Source: JBCDBL01 sp039183635 (GTDB lineage: Bacteria; Pseudomonadota; Alphaproteobacteria; Caulobacterales; Parvularculaceae). From it: a stretch of 18,587 nucleotides of DNA. Location of the stretch: positions 1-18,587 of the forward strand of contig JBCDBL010000087.1 of NCBI GenBank assembly GCA_039183635.1, in the 5' to 3' direction. The notes under the pieces were generated by a model. It did not search any database and was not told where the DNA came from. It saw only the letters and a list, made by a program, of their open reading frames with translations. Position 1 is the first letter of the stretch. Each line of letters starts with the position of its first letter. Shown here piece by piece: positions 12,929 through 18,587 of the stretch. A program made the position numbers and the translations under genes.

Positions 12929-14422
12929 TCACGAGCCCGTGATCTCGATGGCGACATAGCGTTTGACGCCGCGATCCTCAACAAGAAGAGCGACGCTTTT
13001 CTTGCCGTTCTTCTCCGCCGCCTTCAATTTTTTCGCAACGTCATTGGCTGTCTTTACAGGCGCTGCGCCCGCCTCAAGGACCACCTGTCCGGGGCGCAGT
13101 CCCGCCCGGGCCGCCGCGCTGGCCGGTCGGACGTCTGTGACGACAACGCCGTCGACATCCGGGGGCAAGCGGTATTGCGCCCTTAAGTCCTCGTCAAGAC
13201 GGGACATGCGAAACCCGAGATCGTCCGTAGAACCACCATCGTCCTTTTCTTCACCACTACCGGTTGAAACGTTCTCAACGTCCCGTTCGCCGAGGGTGAT
13301 GCGAAGGTTTTTGGTCGACCCGTCGCGGATGAGTTTGACTTGCGCCCGCTTGCCGGGGCCAAGGGCGCCGATGCGGCGGGTGAGGTCGCGGGTGTTTTCG
13401 ACTTTCTTGCCGTTCAACGTCGTAATGACGTCCCCGGATTTGAGGCCGGCCTTGTCGGCGGGAGACCCTTCGACCACCTCCGTCACAATGGCGCCGGCCT
13501 GGTCTTTCAGGTTGAGCGCGCCCGCAAGGGCCTCGTCGATGTTCTGAATGCCGACGCCGAGCCAGCCCCGGGACACCTCGCCCCCGTCGATGAGGGCGGC
13601 GACGACGTCGGAGGCGACGTCGGCGGGAATGGCGAAGCCGAGGCCGATGCTGCCGCCGGTGGGCGAAATGATCGCGGTGTTGACGCCGACCACCCGGCCT
13701 TTCAAGTCAAAGGTCGGGCCGCCGGAATTACCGCGGTTGATGGCGGCGTCCACCTGTATGAAATCCGTGTACGGGCCGGCGCCGATGTCCCGGCCGATGG
13801 CCGAAACGATGCCGGAGGAAACCGACCCGCCGAAACCGTAAGGATTACCGAGGGCGACAACCCAGTCGCCGACGCGCAGGTTTACATTTTCAGAAAACTC
13901 CACATAGGGCTGATCTTTTTTTGCGTCGACTTTCAACACCGCAAGATCCGTCACCGGATCGACGCCCACAAGCTCGGCGTCAAGTTCCGACCCGTCGTTC
14001 AGAACCACGGTGATGTCGTCGGCGTCCTCCACGACATGATTGTTCGTCACAATATGGCCCTTGCCGTCCACGAAGAAGCCGGACCCCTGGGCGGCGCGGC
14101 GCGGACGCTCCCCGTCCCGGGGACGGTTGAAATTAAAATCCTCGCCGCGGCGCTCGAAGAAGCGCTCCAGCTCGGACATGAAATCGTCCTGGAGGGCGGC
14201 CGGCGCCTCGCGCTCCACCTGGATGCTGACCACGGCGGGGCTCACCTTCTCCACAAGGTCGGCGAAGCTGATCGTACCGTCGGCCTGGACCGGCGGCAAC
14301 GGCGAAAGGGGTCCCTGGGCGTACGCCCCGGGCGCCGCGCCGGCGATGATGAGGGCGAGGGCGCCCGCGGTCATGCTGAGGGCGCCGCGGCGGCGTATTT
14401 TCAAAGCAATGGCGTCAGACAT
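12929..14422 (-). CDS. degP: Periplasmic serine protease/chaperone of the DegP (HtrA/Do) family
   Basis: 497 aa. The signal peptide (1-35) has an Arg-rich n-region (KIRRR) and ends in AYA before QGPLS. The trypsin-like domain has the catalytic triad H129 (TNNHVVED), D159 (TDLAVLKV) and S233 (RGNSGGP), plus an LA-type loop rich in Arg/Glu near 80-112. PDZ1 (about 285-375) includes RGWLGVGIQ and GSPADKAGLKSGDVI; PDZ2 (about 400-490) includes VVVTDVRPASAAARAGLRPGQVV. This protease degrades or refolds damaged envelope proteins. The start ATG at 14422 has GGAG 5 nt upstream; a TTG 21 nt further upstream is rejected. The downstream neighbours are a regulator/kinase pair, which may control it. Whether it is the genome's DegP, DegQ or a DegP-like paralogue cannot be told. 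Confidence 0.93.
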   Translation of the reverse strand: MSDAIALKIRRRGALSMTAGALALIIAGAAPGAYAQGPLSPLPPVQADGTISFADLVEKVSPAVVSIQVEREAPAALQDDFMSELERFFERRGEDFNFNRPRDGERPRRAAQGSGFFVDGKGHIVTNNHVVEDADDITVVLNDGSELDAELVGVDPVTDLAVLKVDAKKDQPYVEFSENVNLRVGDWVVALGNPYGFGGSVSSGIVSAIGRDIGAGPYTDFIQVDAAINRGNSGGPTFDLKGRVVGVNTAIISPTGGSIGLGFAIPADVASDVVAALIDGGEVSRGWLGVGIQNIDEALAGALNLKDQAGAIVTEVVEGSPADKAGLKSGDVITTLNGKKVENTRDLTRRIGALGPGKRAQVKLIRDGSTKNLRITLGERDVENVSTGSGEEKDDGGSTDDLGFRMSRLDEDLRAQYRLPPDVDGVVVTDVRPASAAARAGLRPGQVVLEAGAAPVKTANDVAKKLKAAEKNGKKSVALLVEDRGVKRYVAIEITGS

Positions 14423-14583
14423 AAAAACTCCGTATTTTCCCAACGGTGAAGGCGATGAAAACCGTCGTTATTCAACTTGGGTCTAAACATGCAAAAGCGC
14501 ACGGGCGCGCGCATTACGAATTGGTAAGAGTTGCGACGAACCGCAAGTCTTTCGCGACGAGCTGCAAAATAAACGAAAATAAT
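14423..14583 (-). other. Upstream region of the DegP-type gene
   Basis: 161 bp that separate the hydrolase-OsmC stop from the protease start, relatively A/T-rich and the probable site of the protease promoter. Candidate elements such as TTGCAT followed by an A/T-rich GAATAA have the wrong spacing, so no promoter is called. The motif TCGTCGC appears twice (in GCTCGTCGCGA and GGTTCGTCGCAA on the minus strand), which could be a regulator half-site repeat. Confidence 0.3.
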
Positions 14584-15789
14584 TTACTCATCCAGAACGG
14601 ACCGGATATGAACGCCGTTGGTTAACATGCGCTGGACCGGACATTTGTCCGCGATTTCATGGAGGCGGGCGCGCTGCGCCGCGTCAAGATCGCCCTCCAC
14701 CTCCACATGTTTTTCAAGATACCGGGCGGCGTGGGCGTCCTGGTCCGGCGCTTCGCGGTCCAGCTGAACGCTGACCTTCGCCCGTTTTAAATCCCAGCCT
14801 TTGCGCCTGGCGTACATTTGCACCGTGATGGCGCCACAGGCCGCAAGCGCCCCCTCCACCGTCTGCGTCGGGTTGGGGCCAAGGCCGTCGCCGCCGTCCT
14901 CCTTGTCGACATCTATGGTGAACGTATGGCCGCCGGCGACCACATCCTGGGTGAATGTCCCCTGCGGGCTGGTCTGAGAGGTCGCAACCCCCACCAGCCA
15001 GTCGCGCGGCGGCGCCTCCGCCGCCGGCAGGAAGCGGCTCGCCCAGGCGGCGAGCACGTCGGCGACATACCGGGAGTCCTCTTTACGAGACAGAAGATGA
15101 TCGGCGGTGTCGAGACTGACGAAACTTTTCGGGTGCTTGGCGGCGATAAACAGGCGCGTGGCGTTGTCGATGCCCACAGTCTCGTCGAGGGGCGCGTGAA
15201 AAATCAGGAACGGACGCTTCAGCCGCGCTGCCGCTTCTGTCGCTTTTTTGCCCTGAATATCCTCCAGAAACTGTTTTTTGATCGTGAACGGACGACCGCC
15301 GAGCTTCACCTCTGCGGCCCCCTCGGCGTTGATCTTGTCGATATCAGCCGCAAAGTTATGGGCGACATGGTCGGCCTCAGCCGGGGCTGCGAGGGTGACC
15401 ACGGCCTTCGCCTCGGGGATCTCTTCAGCCGCCATAACGACCGCCGCGCCGCCGAGGCTATGGCCGATGAGCAGGCTGGGCGCCTCGTAATTGTCTTTCA
15501 AAAACGCCGCCGCGCGGACAAGGTCTTCGACATTTGAAGAAAAGTTCGTGTTCGCAAAGTCGCCGTCGGACTGGCCGAGGCCGGTGAAGTCGAAGCGCAA
15601 CACCGCAAAGCCGAGACCGCACAGGCGCTCGGAGATGCGCCGGGCCGCATGTATGTCCTTGGAACAGGAAAAGCAATGGGCGAAGAGCGCATAGGCCCTG
15701 ATCTCGCCCGAAGGCGTCTCCAGCGCGGCGGCCAGCATATCGCCCTGGGCGCCTTTAAACTCAAGTTTTTGCGTTGTTCCGTGGGCCAT
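14584..15789 (-). CDS. Two-domain protein: alpha/beta hydrolase fused to OsmC-like peroxidase domain
   Basis: 401 aa. The N-terminal half (1-255) is an alpha/beta hydrolase with the HCFSCSKD segment (39-45), nucleophile S111 in GHSLGG, probable acid D202 (HAPLDETVG) and H231 (TADHLLSR). The C-terminal half (about 265-401) is an OsmC/Ohr domain with the two redox cysteines C318 (ALAACGAIT) and C383 (DKCPVQRML). OsmC proteins reduce organic and other hydroperoxides by thiol chemistry; the hydrolase substrate is unknown. This fusion is a known family architecture in proteobacteria. The ATG at 15789 lies 29 nt inside ccmH in another frame, so the two genes are probably translationally coupled. 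An upstream in-frame extension to 15888 is low-complexity Arg/Gly read from ccmH and is rejected. Confidence 0.93.
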   Translation of the reverse strand: MAHGTTQKLEFKGAQGDMLAAALETPSGEIRAYALFAHCFSCSKDIHAARRISERLCGLGFAVLRFDFTGLGQSDGDFANTNFSSNVEDLVRAAAFLKDNYEAPSLLIGHSLGGAAVVMAAEEIPEAKAVVTLAAPAEADHVAHNFAADIDKINAEGAAEVKLGGRPFTIKKQFLEDIQGKKATEAAARLKRPFLIFHAPLDETVGIDNATRLFIAAKHPKSFVSLDTADHLLSRKEDSRYVADVLAAWASRFLPAAEAPPRDWLVGVATSQTSPQGTFTQDVVAGGHTFTIDVDKEDGGDGLGPNPTQTVEGALAACGAITVQMYARRKGWDLKRAKVSVQLDREAPDQDAHAARYLEKHVEVEGDLDAAQRARLHEIADKCPVQRMLTNGVHIRSVLDE

Positions 15790-16309
15790 CCGCCGTCTCC
15801 TCCCGCCCGTCGCGCCCTTCCGGGGCGGCGACGATTGCTTCCAGCCGCCGGACCTCCTCCTCGGTGAGACCCGCCGGCTCCGGCGCACCGTGGCGGACCC
15901 GGGCCCGGGCTGTCAACACAAGGGCGATAACGGCCAGTAAAAGCAGCGTGAACGGTCCCGCCCAAAGCAGCGCCGTTTCGGCCTTGAACGGCGGGCGCAA
16001 CAGGACGTACGCCCCGTACCGCTCCACGATAAAGTCTTTCACTTCCTCGTTCGTGTCGCCCGCGGTGAGCCGCTCGCGCACGAGGAGGCGCAAATCTTTC
16101 GCAAGATCGGCGTTCGATTCGTCGATGGACTCATTCTGGCAGACAAGGCAGCGCAGCTCCCTGGAGATTTCCCGCGCCCGCGTCTCCAGCGCCGGATCGG
16201 AAAGGCGCTCCTCGGGCTCCACGGCGCCCGCCGGACCTGTGAAGGACAACAGGGCGATCCCCGCCAGAACGGCGGCGAGGGCGCCGGCGATGCCGCGGCG
16301 GCGTCCCAT
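15761..16309 (-). CDS. ccmH: Cytochrome c maturation protein CcmH (CycL)
   Basis: 182 aa. The signal peptide (1-29) ends in PAGA. A periplasmic thioredox helical domain has the family motif LRCLVCQNESI with C54 and C57. A C-terminal membrane anchor (about 111-134) and a short cytoplasmic tail with a helix (LTEEEVRRLEAIVAA) follow. CcmH reduces the CXXCH cysteines of apocytochrome c for heme attachment, together with CcmF. It starts 4 nt after the ccmF stop. The C-terminal extension after the TM is moderately long, as in the CcmH/CycL form that lacks the TPR domain, so CcmI should be separate. Confidence 0.95.
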   Translation of the reverse strand: MGRRRGIAGALAAVLAGIALLSFTGPAGAVEPEERLSDPALETRAREISRELRCLVCQNESIDESNADLAKDLRLLVRERLTAGDTNEEVKDFIVERYGAYVLLRPPFKAETALLWAGPFTLLLLAVIALVLTARARVRHGAPEPAGLTEEEVRRLEAIVAAPEGRDGREETADGPRNNAKT

Positions 16310-16313
16310 CGCC

Positions 16314-18296
16314 CTACTCCGCCGCTTTCAGCGCCGCCGGCGCCGCGGCGGGGCTTGGGGCCGGCGCCCGAGCGCGCCGGCGGACCATCGCGAGCAACGC
16401 GCCGCCGGCCATCAAGCCGGACCCGATATAAATGAACAGGATCAACGGATAATGGTTCGCCCGCACCACCCAGCCGCCGCCGTCCCTGAGGTCGCCGAGG
16501 GAAAGATAAAAGTCTCCGCCCAGGGAGGACATGATCCCCACCTCCGTCGTGGAGGTCCCGGCGCCGGGGTAATACCGGCGCTCCGACGCGGCGGTTCCGA
16601 CGGGACGCCCGTTGCGGGAGACGGAGAATGTCGCGCGGTCGGCGACGTAGTTCGCGCCCCTGACGCGGGAGACGTCGTCCAGGCGTGCAGCGTATTCGGC
16701 CGTCGTTATGGTTGCGCCGACCCGGATCACCTCAACACTCTCGGCCCGCCAGGCCGTGGCGCCGACGACGCCGATGACGAACACGCCGAGCCCTGCGTGG
16801 GCGACGGCCCGGGCCCAGACCGGGGTCTGAATGTGACGCAAACGGCGAAGGCCCGATGAAACCCCTGTACGGACGAATCGCGCCCGCTCCAAAATCTCCG
16901 CCGCAGCGCCGCAGATCAGCCAGAAGCCGAGGCCGAGGGCGACGACCGCCAAAACGGGCCCCTGTCCCCGCACCGCCGCCGCGACAATCCCAAGAACAAG
17001 GGCGACGCCCGCCGCAATCCACAGGCGCTGTGAGGCGGCGGCGAGGTCGCCCCGCTTCCAGCCCAGCATCGGCCCGAAGGGCAGAGCGATGAGGATCGGC
17101 GCGACGATCGGGCCGAAAGTGAGATTGAAATAGGGCGGCCCGACGGAGATTTTCTCCCCCGTCGCCGTTTCCAGGGCGAGGGGGTAAAGCGTTCCGATGA
17201 ACACCGCCGCGCAGGAGGCGACGATGATGAGATTGTTGAACACGATCCCGCCTTCCCGGCTGATGGGATCGAAGCCGCCGCCGGGGGCGAGGGTCGGCGC
17301 CCGCCAGGCGTACAAGGCGAGCCCGCCCCCGGTCGCGGCGGCGAGAATGGCGAGGATGAACACCCCCCGGGCGGGGTCGAGGGCGAAGGCGTGGACCGAG
17401 GTCAAGACCCCGGACCGTACAAGGAACGTCCCAAGCAGGCTTAAGGAAAACGCGAGGATGGCGAGGAGCAGCGTCCAGCTTTTCAAGGCACCCCGCCGCT
17501 CCGTCACGATGACCGAATGCAACAGGGCGGTCCCGATGAGCCAGGGCATGAAACTGGCGTTCTCCACCGGGTCCCAGAACCACCAGCCGCCCCAACCGAG
17601 CTCGTAATAGGCCCAGTAGGAGCCGAGGGCGATGCCGAGGGTCAGCGCGCTCCAGGAAAACAGCGCCCAGGGCCGCACCGCTCTCGCCCAGGACTGGTCG
17701 ACCCGCCCCTCGATCAGCGCCGCGATCGCAAAGGCGAACACCACCGAATAGCCCACATAGCCGAGATAGAGCATCGGCGGATGCAGCGCCAGGGCGGGGT
17801 CCTGCAAAATCGGGTTCAACTCCTGGCCGTTGGGCGGCGGCGTCTCGATCCTGGCGAAGGGGTTGGACGTCAACAGAATAAACAGGAGGAACATAATGTT
17901 GAGCGCCCCTTGTGCGGACACGGTCCAGCCCCGGAGCGCCGGGGGGATAGGCCCGGTTCCCCGGGCGACGCCGGCGCCGTAGAGAGCGACGATCAAGGAC
18001 CACAACAGCATGGAGCCTTCATGGTGGCCCCAGGCGGCGGCGATCTTGTACAAAAACGGCTTATCCGTGTGCGAATTCTGGACGATCACCACGAGGGAGA
18101 AATCGGAGCGCGCGAACGCGACGAGGAGCCCGGCGAAAGCGAGGGACAAAAGCCCCGCCTGGACAATCGCGGCGGAGCGCGCCGCGGCGAGAAGCGCCGC
18201 GTCCCCCCGAGCCGCGCCGAGGCCGCCCGCCGCCGTTTGAAAAACAGCCGCGGCCAGAGCGATAACAGCGGCGTAATGGGAAAGCTCGACAATCAT
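16314..18296 (-). CDS. ccmF: Heme lyase subunit CcmF (CycK)
   Basis: 660 aa, a polytopic inner-membrane protein of the usual CcmF length. The tryptophan-rich WWD heme-handling motif is seen at about 230-250 (ELGWGGWWFWDPVENASF). It is flanked by LALHPPMLYLGYVGYS and by LLHSVIVTERRG, whose histidines match the family's heme-ligand positions. A large periplasmic loop precedes the final TM (about 628-645). CcmF takes heme from CcmE and, with CcmH, ligates it to apocytochrome c. The start ATG overlaps the ccmE stop (ATGA), and ccmH follows after 4 nt. No ccmG lies between ccmF and ccmH, where many genomes carry it. Confidence 0.97.
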   Translation of the reverse strand: MIVELSHYAAVIALAAAVFQTAAGGLGAARGDAALLAAARSAAIVQAGLLSLAFAGLLVAFARSDFSLVVIVQNSHTDKPFLYKIAAAWGHHEGSMLLWSLIVALYGAGVARGTGPIPPALRGWTVSAQGALNIMFLLFILLTSNPFARIETPPPNGQELNPILQDPALALHPPMLYLGYVGYSVVFAFAIAALIEGRVDQSWARAVRPWALFSWSALTLGIALGSYWAYYELGWGGWWFWDPVENASFMPWLIGTALLHSVIVTERRGALKSWTLLLAILAFSLSLLGTFLVRSGVLTSVHAFALDPARGVFILAILAAATGGGLALYAWRAPTLAPGGGFDPISREGGIVFNNLIIVASCAAVFIGTLYPLALETATGEKISVGPPYFNLTFGPIVAPILIALPFGPMLGWKRGDLAAASQRLWIAAGVALVLGIVAAAVRGQGPVLAVVALGLGFWLICGAAAEILERARFVRTGVSSGLRRLRHIQTPVWARAVAHAGLGVFVIGVVGATAWRAESVEVIRVGATITTAEYAARLDDVSRVRGANYVADRATFSVSRNGRPVGTAASERRYYPGAGTSTTEVGIMSSLGGDFYLSLGDLRDGGGWVVRANHYPLILFIYIGSGLMAGGALLAMVRRRARAPAPSPAAAPAALKAAE

Positions 18297-18587
18297 TGTC
18301 CGTATGCGCCGCCCGCCTCAACACTCTCGTCGGGCTTCCACTGGCCGGATTTTTTCAAAGCGTCCGCCACCTCCGGGGGCATGTAGGTCTCGTCATGCTT
18401 AGCGAGGACCGTGGCGGCGACGAAGACGCCGTCTTCGGAAAAAGCGCCCTCGGCGACGACGCCCTGGCCTTCGCGGAAGAGGTCCGGCAGCGTCCCAACA
18501 TACTCAACCGCCGTCGATGCGGCGAGATCGGTCACAACAAATTGCACGAGCCCGTCGGCCCGGCGCAGAACGCTGCCCTCCTCGACG
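18293..18587 (-). CDS. ccmE: Heme chaperone CcmE, C-terminal part (5' end beyond the window)
   Basis: 98 codons are visible. They read VEEGSVLRRADGLVQFVVTD at the edge, then LPDLFREGQGVVAEG and AKHDETYMPPEVADAL. This is the OB-fold core of CcmE, with the covalent heme-binding His in AKHDETYMP and the Tyr used as axial ligand. The N-terminal membrane anchor is outside the window. The short GTG-started version (from 18547) is only the part after an internal valine and is not a real start. The stop overlaps the ccmF start by 4 nt. Confidence 0.96.
   Translation of the reverse strand, partial: VEEGSVLRRADGLVQFVVTDLAASTAVEYVGTLPDLFREGQGVVAEGAFSEDGVFVAATVLAKHDETYMPPEVADALKKSGQWKPDESVEAGGAYGQ

Noticed and set aside
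13340..14449. 369-codon plus-strand frame opposite the DegP-type gene
   Set aside because: A typical GC-rich antisense shadow, lacking domains and overlapping a clear protease with an intact catalytic triad.
15790..15888. Upstream extension of the hydrolase-OsmC protein by 33 residues
   Set aside because: Low-complexity Arg/Gly/Ser read from ccmH in another frame. The family start (MAHGTTQKLEF) is at 15789.
16732..18003. 423-codon minus-strand frame inside ccmF
   Set aside because: An alternative frame of ccmF with Arg/Pro/Gly-rich composition and no family match, whereas the ccmF frame contains all expected motifs.

Overview
The window reads as chromosomal DNA of a GC-rich alphaproteobacterium. 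The evidence is the gene order ccmE-ccmF-ccmH / degP-type protease / OmpR-family regulator / histidine kinase / glnE, which resembles arrangements I recall from Rhizobiales and relatives, together with alphaproteobacterial GCGTCCGGGATGAC-type palindromic repeats. I cannot assign a genus. Every confident protein gene is on the minus strand, so transcription runs from high to low coordinates.

From right to left. (1) 18587-15761 is a cytochrome c maturation block: ccmE (5' end cut by the window), ccmF and ccmH, overlapping or 4 nt apart, with no ccmG between ccmF and ccmH. A two-domain alpha/beta-hydrolase-OsmC protein starts inside the end of ccmH. (2) 14422-10621 is an envelope-stress-like block: a DegP/HtrA serine protease with two PDZ domains, then an OmpR-type regulator and its membrane histidine kinase. 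(3) 10406-10122 is an HU-type DNA-binding protein with its own strong terminator. (4) 10015-7148 is glnE, which controls glutamine synthetase by adenylylation. (5) 7029-2886 is a translationally coupled three-gene operon (4-nt overlaps) and the most unusual coding content here. It encodes a degenerate PYROXD2/CrtI-like flavoprotein that has lost its dinucleotide-binding motif, a better conserved paralogue, and a GcvT-like folate-binding-fold protein. It ends in a rho-independent terminator built on a palindrome. (6) 2698-481 is a secreted four-EF-hand protein, followed by an ECF sigma factor, a single-TM putative anti-sigma factor and a membrane-anchored Metal_resist/CpxP-like periplasmic protein. 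This order recalls the CnrYXH/NccYXH signalling triads. (7) 480-1 is a 214-bp nested inverted-repeat region, then the end of an IS110-family insertion sequence whose transposase runs off the left edge.

The most striking non-coding signal links regions 5 and 7. The 20 bp immediately outside the inferred IS110 end (245-264) are identical to one half of the terminator palindrome at 2847-2889, starting in its loop. This suggests that the IS inserted into the loop of another copy of the same palindromic repeat. Separately, a hairpin just upstream of the transposase buries its Shine-Dalgarno sequence.

No tRNA, rRNA, CRISPR array or replication origin was seen.
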